Positions 7,631-15,179 of a DNA stretch of 41,785 nt are shown one piece after another (position 1 is the first letter of the stretch; each line of letters opens with the position of its first letter). Made by a program: the position numbers and the translations under genes. The DNA comes from JBBQER01 sp052148155 (lineage in GTDB: Bacteria; Actinomycetota; Acidimicrobiia; IMCC26256; PALSA-610). The stretch lies in assembly GCA_052148155.1 (NCBI GenBank), contig JBKQIY010000143.1, positions 1 through 41,785 on the forward strand, written 5' to 3'. A model generated the notes under the pieces. The model was not told where the DNA came from. It saw only the letters and a program-made list of their open reading frames with translations, and searched no databases.

Positions 7631-7728
7631 AGCCCCCGAGAGGGGACGCCTGGTTCGAACACACGCCGCCCGACGGGGGTGGGCGCACGGTCGACGAGGC
7701 ATGACGTGACCTCTCCGTGCAGAAGAGG
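7631..7728 (+). ncRNA. Structured 5' leader, copy 2 (riboswitch-like)
   Basis: The core 7631-7716 matches 6087-6172 with only four transitions in 86 nt. The GAGA-capped CCCC/GGGG hairpin, the CCGCCC/GGGTGG hairpin (7666-7671 with 7677-7682) and the GAGG/CCTC pair (7696-7699 with 7710-7713) are all retained. Downstream the sequence is unrelated to copy 1, yet CCTCT (7710-7714) is again a perfect complement of AGAGG (7724-7728), the ribosome site of the ATG at 7735. The Shine-Dalgarno-masking ability is therefore conserved while the masking partner changed sequence. Confidence 0.6.
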
Positions 7729-7734
7729 CGCGCG

Positions 7735-8094
7735 ATGCCGTCGAGACGATCCGTTCGATCAGCCGTGTTCATCGCGTTCGGCGGGGGCGTGTTCGTCGCC
7801 GTCGGGCTCGTCAACACCGCCTGGGCGCTGCCGACGTCGACCACGACGGTCCGACCCGCGACGACTCCGACCGCGCCGAAGACGACCGGGCCGAGGACGA
7901 CGGGACTGAAAACGACTGGGCCGAAGACGACGGTGCCGAAGCCGGTGCGCATCGAGCTTTCGCCGCCGATCACGGCCGTGCTGACCACACCGGAATCGGT
8001 GGCATCGGCCGGTGAGCCGGTCCTCGTCCCGACACCGGCGTCGCCGCGTCCCCCGGCCGGTCCGAACCCGCAGACGCTCCCCCACACGTTGTGA
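7735..8094 (+). CDS. Secreted Thr/Pro-rich repeat protein ending in LPHTL
   Basis: 119 residues. A signal peptide (Arg-rich start, hydrophobic core about 10-28, cleavage likely after AWA at 29-31) is followed by a Thr/Pro-rich region with four five-residue repeats of the form [PL][KR]TT[GV] (about residues 48-67). A less ordered Pro/Val/Ser region then ends in PQTLPHTL. No globular domain is visible, so it may be a short extracellular stalk or matrix protein. The last five residues are identical to those of the DUF3494 protein at 6195-7199, although the rest is unrelated and the stop codons differ (TGA here, TAG there). ATG 7735 has AGAGG six nt upstream. An upstream GTG at 7717 is less likely because it would precede that site. 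Confidence 0.78.
   Translation: MPSRRSVRSAVFIAFGGGVFVAVGLVNTAWALPTSTTTVRPATTPTAPKTTGPRTTGLKTTGPKTTVPKPVRIELSPPITAVLTTPESVASAGEPVLVPTPASPRPPAGPNPQTLPHTL
7876..7935 (+). repeat. Four tandem 15-bp units inside a CDS
   Basis: Units at 7876-7890, 7891-7905, 7906-7920 and 7921-7935 follow the pattern CCGAAGACGACCGGG with a few changes each, and a partial fifth unit begins at 7936. They encode the [PL][KR]TT[GV] repeats of the secreted protein. Copy number may vary between strains. Confidence 0.75.
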
Positions 8095-8131
8095 CACGCT
8101 GGTCGGCGATGCGGACCAGCGCGCCGGGCAG

Positions 8132-9400
8132 ATGAACGAACCGTCGGGCTATTGGCGATCGCGCTGGCCCGGCGAAGACGGCGGACCCCGCCGATCGCAA
8201 CAGCCAACCAGCGGTGCCGGCCCGGCCCTCGACCCGGCACACGTCAACGTCTGTTCGCGCGACGCGATCGCCGCAACGATGGTGGTGTTACGCGACCCGG
8301 GTGAGGTGTTCCTCCTTCGCCACACGGCCGGACCCGAAGCGATCTCGTGGGTAGAGCAGGTCGACGCGGCCACCCTCGACGCCCTGGCCCGTTCCGACGA
8401 TCTCGCCGGAGGGCCGACGTGGCCGGGCGGCATCGCCGCGCACGCCAACGGATCGCTCCACGTCGTGTTCGGAAACCACGCGCACCGGCTCGGTCCCGAT
8501 CTCGCCGTTCTCGCATCTTGCGAACTGCCTCGCTGCCTGCCCTACAACAGTTTCGTGATCCTTCCCGACGGTCACCTCGTCACGAAAGACTTCGGCGGTG
8601 TCCTGCCCGGCCACGACCCGGCCGCGCACGAACCCGAACCTGCCGAGCTCGTCGCGTTGGATCCCGAGTCGCTCGACGTTGTTGCCCGGTGTGCACTGCC
8701 CGAACCGTCGATCGCGCGACTCTCCGCCGACGACGACACAATCTACGTCGTCGGCACCTCTACCCTGTCGCGCGTGCAATGGGACGGCACACGACTCGTC
8801 CTCGATCGCAGCTTCGCCGGCCGTTACCGCACGATCCCCGGCCAGACCTACGGGTGGGATCCTGTGCTCGCGCTCGGCGCGGCATGGTTCCTCGACAACG
8901 GCGAAGGCAGCGAACGCTACATCGGGACGTTCGCAGGTCAGGGCATCTCGAGCGCGCCGTTACATCTCGTACGGGTCGACCTGCGCACCGCGGCGGTCAC
9001 CCTCACCGAGATCTGCGGGTTGCCCAACGGGCTGGTCGCGAATCCGCCGATTGTCGACGAAACCCGCCACATCGTGGTCGGCTACGACAGCGGCAACGGC
9101 GTGCTCGCCGCGTTCGATCTCGACGCCGACGGCAACACGACCCCGCGTTGGCGGCGCCAACAGAACCATGCCTGCCACCCACTGCTGTTCGCCGACACCG
9201 GTGAGCTCGTCACCAACGACCACGACGCAGCCCGCATGGCCGACGACATCGTCGTGCTCGACATCGAATCCGGCCACGAGCGCGTGCGGGTCGACGCCGC
9301 CAGCGCGGTGCAATCGGTGCTGTTCCCCGCGGCGGGCTTCGGCCGAGACTTCTACTACTGCTCGTTTGCTGCCCTGACCCGGGTCTACGCCGGCCCCTGA
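8132..9400 (+). CDS. Beta-propeller-like hypothetical protein
   Basis: 422 residues with no signal peptide. The sequence is built of repeated short strand units separated by turns (for example HANGSLHVVFGN, PDGHLVTKDFGG, DPESLDVVARCALP, ADDDTIYVVGTST, DETRHIVVGYDSGNG, DTGELVTNDHDAARM). This layout is typical of YVTN/PQQ-like beta-propellers. No catalytic motif was recognised. ATG 8132 is the first reasonable start after the preceding stop (8094). The frame is open upstream only in Arg-rich, non-coding-looking sequence. No strong ribosome site is visible, so the start is uncertain. The gene lies between the LPHTL genes and a GGDEF-EAL gene, and co-transcription with the upstream gene is possible given the 37-nt gap. 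Confidence 0.72.
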   Translation: MNEPSGYWRSRWPGEDGGPRRSQQPTSGAGPALDPAHVNVCSRDAIAATMVVLRDPGEVFLLRHTAGPEAISWVEQVDAATLDALARSDDLAGGPTWPGGIAAHANGSLHVVFGNHAHRLGPDLAVLASCELPRCLPYNSFVILPDGHLVTKDFGGVLPGHDPAAHEPEPAELVALDPESLDVVARCALPEPSIARLSADDDTIYVVGTSTLSRVQWDGTRLVLDRSFAGRYRTIPGQTYGWDPVLALGAAWFLDNGEGSERYIGTFAGQGISSAPLHLVRVDLRTAAVTLTEICGLPNGLVANPPIVDETRHIVVGYDSGNGVLAAFDLDADGNTTPRWRRQQNHACHPLLFADTGELVTNDHDAARMADDIVVLDIESGHERVRVDAASAVQSVLFPAAGFGRDFYYCSFAALTRVYAGP

Positions 9401-9407
9401 GGCTTCC

Positions 9408-9436
9408 CTCAAGCGAGGGCCATCCGGTGACGACGT
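9408..9436 (+). promoter_or_regulatory. Sigma-28-like promoter
   Basis: CTCAAG (9408-9413), 15 nt, then GACGACGT (9429-9436), the weakest -10 match of the set (four of six to GCCGAT). It ends 9 nt before the ATG at 9446, so the transcript would have almost no leader. Confidence 0.45.
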
Positions 9437-9445
9437 GACTAGGAG

Positions 9446-12352
9446 ATGGCAGGGGACGCTGATCCGCCGCCCGGACTTCATTTCGCGGGCGTCAATACCT
9501 GGCTCTTGATTCGCTATTTGCGCGAACAGGAGGGCCCGGACGCTGCCGCGCGCGTCCTCGGCGAGGCCGGCGACACCCGAACCGAAGAAGAGCTGTTCGA
9601 CATCGCGTCGTGGAGCTCGTACGACCAGTTCCGTCGCCTCCTCGAAGTCACCGCCCATCTATACGGCGGGAACCCAGCTCTCGAGCGCGCCGCCAGCGGT
9701 GGGCTGACCGACCCGTCGATGCCCGAAATGACAGCGATGCTGCAATCGCTCGGCTCCCCCGAGGCGTTGCTCGCGATGATCACCGAGTCGGGCGGCGCGG
9801 GTCTGGCACCCGTCCTCGCACTCGAGGGATGTGAAACAAGTCCGACCGAGTGGGTCGTTCGCGAATGGTTCGCCGACGGCTTCGCGCCGTTCCGCGAATA
9901 TTGTTCGTGGGCGGCCGGTCTGTATTCGAACATTCCGAAGCTGTTCGGACTGCGCGCCGAGGTGATCAAAGAGGCCTGCGCGTGCGACGGCGACCCGGCC
10001 TGCGTGTACCGAATTCGATGGTTCCCGGACGACGCGACCGCCGCAGCCGAATACATCGAAGCCCGCGTCGACATGCTGACCGCTCGTCTCGAAGGGCTGC
10101 AGCAAACCGTCGGCGACCTCGTTTCCGACGACGACCTCGAACGCGTACTGACCCGCATCGTCGTGTCGGCCGCCCGTACCATCTCCGCGCCGGTCTTCGT
10201 GCTCGCCTTGGAGGCCATGCCCGCCGCGGACAAGCTCGTGTACGCAGCCGGGATCCGCGACGACGAAGCAGAACGTCTGGCCGCCGAGCTCTTGGACGGA
10301 CGCCACGACAACGACGAGCACCACCTCGTCGTCGAGGTTCAATCCAACCGCCATCGTTACGGTCGCCTCGCGGCGATCAACGCTACCGGCCGGTTCTTCC
10401 CACAGGAACGGGTCGTCTTGCAGGCGTACGCGCGTTTCGTCGCCGCCGCCCTCGACTCGGCCGCCGCGGTCGAGGACGCGCGTCGACAGGCCGAGACCGC
10501 CCGCGCGCTGCTCGAGCTGTCGAACGCACTGGCCGAGATCGCGACGACCGACGAGATGGCCGCGCATATCGCCCGCGCCGTGACCGCAGTCATCGGCTGT
10601 GACCGCGCGGCAGTCATCCTGTTCGAACCGAACGCCACAACCGGCCGAGTCGTGGCCACTCACGGTTTCTCGCACGAGACCGAGTTGCAGTTACGCTCGA
10701 TGGAGATCCCGGTCGGCCAGATCTGTTCCGGCGATGTTGCCGTGAACGTCTGGGATCGATCGTCGGCCGCCGGACGCGAGATGTTGTCGGGTCTCATGGA
10801 CGACCTGGGCAGCGCGGCGGTCGCCACGATCCCGATCGGCGCCGACGACGAGCTGGTCGGCCTCGTGGTCGGCGATGTCGTCGAACGGCCCGAGCGTCTG
10901 ACCCGAGATCCCGACGTTTCGGACCGGCTGCGAGGTGTGGCCAGCCAGGCCACGATCGCGATTCGCAACGCGCGGCTGCTTGAAAGCATCCGTCATCAAG
11001 CCCTGCACGATTCGCTCACCGGGCTGCCGAACCGGGCGCTCATTCTCGACCGCGTCGAGCAGATGCTCGCGCGGGCACGCCGACGCGGCTGCGACAGCGC
11101 AGCCCTGTTCATCGACCTTGACGGGTTCAAGCAGGTCAACGACTCGCTCGGACATGACACCGGCGACCAGCTCTTATGTTCCGTCGCCGCACGCCTCTCA
11201 GCGACGTTGCGCGAAGCGGACACCATCGCCCGCATCGGCGGCGACGAGTTCGTGGTGCTCGTCGAAGGTGGCGCAGCGACCGGAAGCCCAGAGTTCGTTG
11301 CGGAACGACTGCTCGAAGTGCTGCGAGAACCGTTCGAGATCGAGAACGCGCCCCGCGGCCAGGTTCGGATCACGGCAAGTATCGGCGTCGCGTTCGGCAG
11401 CCGCATCACTCCAGCCGACCTGTTGCGCGACGCCGACATCGCGTTGTACGAAGCGAAAACCGCGGGCCGCGACCGCTGCGTGACGTTCCAACGCGACATG
11501 CAGACGGCGGTCGACGACCGACTGACGCTCGAGCTCGACCTTCGAGCCGCGATCGAACGAGGCGAGTTCTTCCTCGTCTATCAGCCGATCTTCGATCTCG
11601 ACTCCGGGCGCGTGCTCGGCGTCGAGGCGCTCGTACGTTGGAACCATCCGCTTCGGGGTGAGGTGCAGCCCGACACGTTCATTCCGCTTCTCGAAGAGAC
11701 CAAACAGATCGTGGAAGTCGGTCGTTGGGTGCTGAACGAGGCCTGCCGCCAAGCAGCCGCGTGGCGACTCCGCGAACGGAACATGTACGTATCGGTGAAC
11801 GTCTCGGCCCGCCAACTCGACGACGATCACCTCGTCGGGGACCTGCGGGCCGCCCTCAGTTCGTCGGGACTCGATCCTGCGGCTCTCGTGCTCGAGATCA
11901 CCGAAACCGCGATCATGCGCGACGCGGAGCTGACAGCCCGCCAGTTGCGTATCGTCAAGACCATCGGTGTCGGCATCGCGATCGACGACTTCGGGACCGG
12001 CTATTCCTCGCTCGCGTACCTCCGTCAGTTCCCCGTTGACATCTTGAAGATCGACCGTTCGTTCATTACGCCGATCACCGATTCGGTCGAGTCGAAGGCC
12101 CTGTTGCACACACTGGTGCAGCTCGGCAAGCAGCTCGGGTTGCAGACGCTGGCGGAAGGCATCGAGCAGCACGAACAGTTCTGCCAACTGCAGGTCGAGG
12201 ACTGCGACAGCGGCCAGGGCTTCATGTTCGCCCGGCCGCTCGGCGCCGACGACGTCGACGGATTCCTGGCGTCCTTGCCCCACCCTCAGCCGGCACCGGC
12301 ACCGGCAGCCGCACCAACGGATTCGGGATATACAGCTAAATCGATGAACTAG
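9446..12352 (+). CDS. Sensor-GAF-GAF-GGDEF-EAL protein
   Basis: 968 residues, apparently cytoplasmic. Residues 12-195 form an N-terminal module ending in a Cys-rich stretch (EACACDGDPACVYRIRW, about 176-192) that resembles the end of V4R/heme-NO-like sensor domains. Two GAF-like domains follow (about 225-345 and 355-510), then GGDEF (about 515-685) and EAL (about 695-950). The cyclase signature is at 598-602 with the I-site READ at 589-592. EAL motifs are intact: EAL 727-729, VNVSARQ, LEITET, DDFGTGYSSL, LKIDRSF, AEGIE and QGFMFARP. The protein could both make and break c-di-GMP, gated by its sensors. The AGGAG directly abuts ATG 9446, a poor spacing, which fits a leaderless start at the promoter 9408-9436. 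Six nt after the stop another reading frame opens towards the PAS-GGDEF gene. Confidence 0.92.
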   Translation: MAGDADPPPGLHFAGVNTWLLIRYLREQEGPDAAARVLGEAGDTRTEEELFDIASWSSYDQFRRLLEVTAHLYGGNPALERAASGGLTDPSMPEMTAMLQSLGSPEALLAMITESGGAGLAPVLALEGCETSPTEWVVREWFADGFAPFREYCSWAAGLYSNIPKLFGLRAEVIKEACACDGDPACVYRIRWFPDDATAAAEYIEARVDMLTARLEGLQQTVGDLVSDDDLERVLTRIVVSAARTISAPVFVLALEAMPAADKLVYAAGIRDDEAERLAAELLDGRHDNDEHHLVVEVQSNRHRYGRLAAINATGRFFPQERVVLQAYARFVAAALDSAAAVEDARRQAETARALLELSNALAEIATTDEMAAHIARAVTAVIGCDRAAVILFEPNATTGRVVATHGFSHETELQLRSMEIPVGQICSGDVAVNVWDRSSAAGREMLSGLMDDLGSAAVATIPIGADDELVGLVVGDVVERPERLTRDPDVSDRLRGVASQATIAIRNARLLESIRHQALHDSLTGLPNRALILDRVEQMLARARRRGCDSAALFIDLDGFKQVNDSLGHDTGDQLLCSVAARLSATLREADTIARIGGDEFVVLVEGGAATGSPEFVAERLLEVLREPFEIENAPRGQVRITASIGVAFGSRITPADLLRDADIALYEAKTAGRDRCVTFQRDMQTAVDDRLTLELDLRAAIERGEFFLVYQPIFDLDSGRVLGVEALVRWNHPLRGEVQPDTFIPLLEETKQIVEVGRWVLNEACRQAAAWRLRERNMYVSVNVSARQLDDDHLVGDLRAALSSSGLDPAALVLEITETAIMRDAELTARQLRIVKTIGVGIAIDDFGTGYSSLAYLRQFPVDILKIDRSFITPITDSVESKALLHTLVQLGKQLGLQTLAEGIEQHEQFCQLQVEDCDSGQGFMFARPLGADDVDGFLASLPHPQPAPAPAAAPTDSGYTAKSMN

Positions 12353-12373
12353 GTCACATGGTTTTCACATATT

Positions 12374-12401
12374 CTCAAGGGGAGCCTCAGGAGTCCGATC
12401 T
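12374..12401 (+). promoter_or_regulatory. Sigma-28-like promoter inside an apparent 5' extension
   Basis: CTCAAG (12374-12379), 14 nt, then TCCGATCT (12394-12401). It lies downstream of the first in-frame ATG (12358) but 7 nt upstream of the ATG at 12409, which would give a leaderless transcript starting at 12409. The spacer is one nt shorter than in the other five sites. Confidence 0.48.
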
Positions 12402-12408
12402 TGAGAAG

Positions 12409-14019
12409 ATGAACGAAGTGGATCACGCCGATCCCGTCGTGCTCGAGGCCGGATATCGCGCCCTGCTGCACTCGAACGATCACGCACGCGTGACCGCGAT
12501 CAACTCGCACGGACTGTTTTTGCCGGTTCCTGCGTCGCTCGACGACGCGCACCACGAAACGTTGCGGGCACGTTCGGCGCTTGATCTTGTCGGACCCGAT
12601 CAGCGCAACCTCGTGATCGACGCGTGGGACCGGGTGCGCAGCTCCGGCGCCGCGCAGTCGAGAGTGCGGCTCACACACGGCGATGACGCGGCGCTGTACT
12701 TCTTCGACCTGCGGGAACGGCACGACGTCCTCATGTGCGTCCTCGTGCCCGACGGTGACGCCGAGATCGACGGGACCAGAGATCTCGATGATGTCGCGCC
12801 GCGCGTGAGCGTGCAGCGCAAGAACGAGTCCGCGATCTTCCTCGACATTGACGACGCAACTTCGAAGATGCTCGGATGGTCGCGCGATGACATGATCGGG
12901 CACGGGTCGCTCGAGTTCGTTCATCCCGACGACCACAACCGCGCGCTCGAGAGCTGGATGGACATGCTGTCGAGTCCGGGTGCCCAACGGCGAGCGAGGC
13001 TGCGCTATCGCCACGCCGACGGATCGTGGATCTGGCTCGAGCTCACGAACCACAACTTGCTGAACGACCCGGACCAGACGTGCGTGGTGACGGAGATGCT
13101 CGACGTCAGCGACGAGATGGCGGCCCACGAAGCGGTCCGCTTCCGCGAACAGCTGCTGCGTCGGGTAGCCGAAACGGTCCCGCTCGGACTCTTGCACATC
13201 GATCGGACCGGCGAGATCCGCTACGCCAACGAGCGCCTGTACGAACTTCTGGCGATCTCGAAAGCCGACACGACTGCGACACCGTTCGTGCGGCTGCTGC
13301 CCGACGACCGGACCGAGCTGGCGTTGGCGCTGGACGGCTTGATGATCGACGGCATGGACCGTGACCTCGAGGTAGCGGTTCGAACCCGACGCGCCGACGA
13401 CCGGCGACTCTGCCTCCTGCGGCTCCGAGCTCTCACCGACGTCGACGGCGAAGTCGGCGGCGCGATCGTCTGCGTCGAGGACGTGACCGAACGAGTCAAC
13501 GACCGCGCCGAACTCGAACGCCGAGCCACTTACGACCCGCTGACCGGCTGTCTGAACCGAGCTTCGGTGTTGCAGCGGCTCACCGCCCAGGTCGGTTCTG
13601 CAGTGGCGGTCGGTGTGATCTTCATCGATCTCGACGGCTTCAAGGCAGTGAACGACGAACGCGGCCATTCGGCCGGCGACGACGTGCTCGTCGAGGTCGC
13701 GCGACGCGCGCAGGAGAACATCCGGGCGTCCGACACGTTGGGACGGTTCGGAGGAGACGAGTTCCTTGTCGTGTGTCCCGACGGGAACATCGACGCGCTC
13801 ACAGCCATCGCGTCGCGGATCACGAATTCGCTCGCGCCGCCGCTGGTTCTCAAGCACGGCACGATCTCAGTACGCGCCAGCATCGGCATCGCGGTCGCCG
13901 ACGGCCGCGATGCCACCATCGAATCGCTCATCGCCGCGGCCGACACGGCAATGTACGTCGCAAAACGCAACGGCGACGGCCTCCCGGTCGCGTACGACCC
14001 GTCTCAACATGCGCTATAG
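12409..14019 (+). CDS. PAS-GGDEF diguanylate cyclase
   Basis: 536 residues from ATG 12409. Three PAS-like regions (about 10-115, 125-240 and 245-365) precede a GGDEF domain (about 370-530). The domain is intact, with RFGGDEF (GGDEF 448-452), an I-site RASD at 439-442 and the metal-binding FIDLDGFKAVND motif. There is no EAL domain, so it is a dedicated cyclase under feedback control. An in-frame ATG at 12358 would add 17 residues, but a sigma-28-like promoter overlaps that extension, and neither ATG has a clear ribosome site. The stop codon lies in the palindrome CTATAG, shared with the stop of the convergent VOC gene. The gene may also be read through from the GGDEF-EAL gene just upstream. 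Confidence 0.9.
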   Translation: MNEVDHADPVVLEAGYRALLHSNDHARVTAINSHGLFLPVPASLDDAHHETLRARSALDLVGPDQRNLVIDAWDRVRSSGAAQSRVRLTHGDDAALYFFDLRERHDVLMCVLVPDGDAEIDGTRDLDDVAPRVSVQRKNESAIFLDIDDATSKMLGWSRDDMIGHGSLEFVHPDDHNRALESWMDMLSSPGAQRRARLRYRHADGSWIWLELTNHNLLNDPDQTCVVTEMLDVSDEMAAHEAVRFREQLLRRVAETVPLGLLHIDRTGEIRYANERLYELLAISKADTTATPFVRLLPDDRTELALALDGLMIDGMDRDLEVAVRTRRADDRRLCLLRLRALTDVDGEVGGAIVCVEDVTERVNDRAELERRATYDPLTGCLNRASVLQRLTAQVGSAVAVGVIFIDLDGFKAVNDERGHSAGDDVLVEVARRAQENIRASDTLGRFGGDEFLVVCPDGNIDALTAIASRITNSLAPPLVLKHGTISVRASIGIAVADGRDATIESLIAAADTAMYVAKRNGDGLPVAYDPSQHAL

Positions 14020-14349
14020 CTGCTGACCGATCGTCAACGAGTTGCCTTCGGTATCGGTGATCGCCAGCAGCCGGCTGCCGCCTTCAGTTCGTTCCTGACC
14101 TCGCTGGCCGCCGCCTCCTTCGATCTCGGCCGCGGCGGCGTCGAGATCGTCGACGTTGAAACCCAGCCAGCTCTCGCGGGCTTCGTCGGCGGTACCGAGA
14201 TGCAACGCGATGGTCGCGTCCCGCCAGCTCAGCTCGCTCCAATACGGCGACAGGAAGCCGACCTCGAGGCCGAGCACGTCCCGATAGAACGTCAAGGCGC
14301 GGTCCATGTCACGCACCGGGACCATGAGGTAGGTCTTCGTAATATGCAT
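14014..14349 (-). CDS. VOC (glyoxalase/bleomycin resistance) family protein
   Basis: 111 residues with the beta-alpha-beta-beta-beta layout of a VOC protein. It opens with KTYLMVPVRDMDRALTFYRD, has a central GFNVDDLDAAAAEIE, and ends in ITDTEGNSLTIGQQL, the usual family ending. Typical members are small metal-dependent enzymes or binding proteins for hydrophobic substrates, and the substrate cannot be inferred. ATG 14349 is chosen because it begins the first strand. The frame is open further upstream only antisense to the neighbouring VOC gene. It is divergent from 14386-14775 and overlaps the end of the PAS-GGDEF gene by 6 nt. Confidence 0.85.
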   Translation of the reverse strand: MHITKTYLMVPVRDMDRALTFYRDVLGLEVGFLSPYWSELSWRDATIALHLGTADEARESWLGFNVDDLDAAAAEIEGGGGQRGQERTEGGSRLLAITDTEGNSLTIGQQL

Positions 14350-14385
14350 GCGGCCAGCGTAACTACCCCGACCGCAGGAGACGAC

Positions 14386-14775
14386 GTGACCGTGACCGGT
14401 ATGGCCAACATGGCGGTGAAAGTGGCCGACCTCGACGCCGCATGCGAGTTCTACCGAACCTCCGGTGCCGAGATCCGCGACCGCATGCATTGGAACAATG
14501 GTGAGCGCGCCGACGTCTTCCTCGGCCCGGTGATGATCACCCTGTTCACCCACGCTATCTACGAAGACAGTGTCGAGCTCCCCGCCGAGGGTTTTTTGCA
14601 TCCGGCGTTGTTCACCGACGACCTCGACCGTGAGCTCGAGGGCCACGACATAATTTGGGGACCAACGGTCGTGGAGGGCGCGTTCGGGAGGCGCCGTATT
14701 GCGTTCGTGTCCGCGCCGGGCAACATCAGACTCGAGTTCATGGAACAACTCGAACCGAACTGGAGCGCGCAATGA
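14386..14775 (+). CDS. VOC family protein
   Basis: 129 residues. VOC-type pattern: MANMAVKVADLDAACEFYRT at the start, a central ERADVFLGPVMITLFTH strand pair and IRLEFMEQL at the end. The GTG at 14386 has an AGGAG site five nt upstream and is preferred over the in-frame ATG at 14344, which would overlap the divergent VOC gene. The stop overlaps the start of the next VOC gene in ATGA, implying translational coupling, so the two probably work as a pair or heterodimer (inference). Confidence 0.82.
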   Translation: MTVTGMANMAVKVADLDAACEFYRTSGAEIRDRMHWNNGERADVFLGPVMITLFTHAIYEDSVELPAEGFLHPALFTDDLDRELEGHDIIWGPTVVEGAFGRRRIAFVSAPGNIRLEFMEQLEPNWSAQ

Positions 14776-15149
14776 ACGTGACCCGTTTTCATCACGTGTC
14801 GGTCAACACCAACAGCACACCGCTCGACGCGATGATCGACTTTTACCGCGATGTGCTCGGCCTCGCAGATGTGACCAGACCAGAAATTCCTGGCATACCG
14901 GGCCACTGGCACGCGGTCGGCGACCAACAGCTGCACCTCGTCGGTGCGCCACCGTGGGGCACACCGATCGACTCCACCGGACATCACTACTGCGTGGCGG
15001 TCGCCGACCTCGACACCGCCGTCGCCGAGCTCGAAGAACGCGGAATCGAGTTCCAACGTGCGGTACAAGGCCCGGGCACCGTACAGATCTGGATCATCGA
15101 TCCGGCCGGCAACACCATCGAGCTCCAACAAGATCCGGCGCTCGCCTGA
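14772..15149 (+). CDS. VOC family protein
   Basis: 125 residues. Clear VOC signature: FHHVSVNTNSTPLDAMIDFY, HWHAVGDQQLHLV, HHYCVAVADLDTAVAELEER and IWIIDPAGNTIELQQDP. His7/His8, His70 and Glu118 are in positions that often serve as metal ligands in this superfamily. The start overlaps the previous gene's stop in ATGA (14772-14775). It is followed 30 nt later by the SurE-like gene. The substrate is unknown; a glyoxalase- or epimerase-like role is possible. Confidence 0.85.
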   Translation: MNVTRFHHVSVNTNSTPLDAMIDFYRDVLGLADVTRPEIPGIPGHWHAVGDQQLHLVGAPPWGTPIDSTGHHYCVAVADLDTAVAELEERGIEFQRAVQGPGTVQIWIIDPAGNTIELQQDPALA

Positions 15150-15179
15150 CCGGCCCGCACGCTCGGCTACGTTCGCCTC

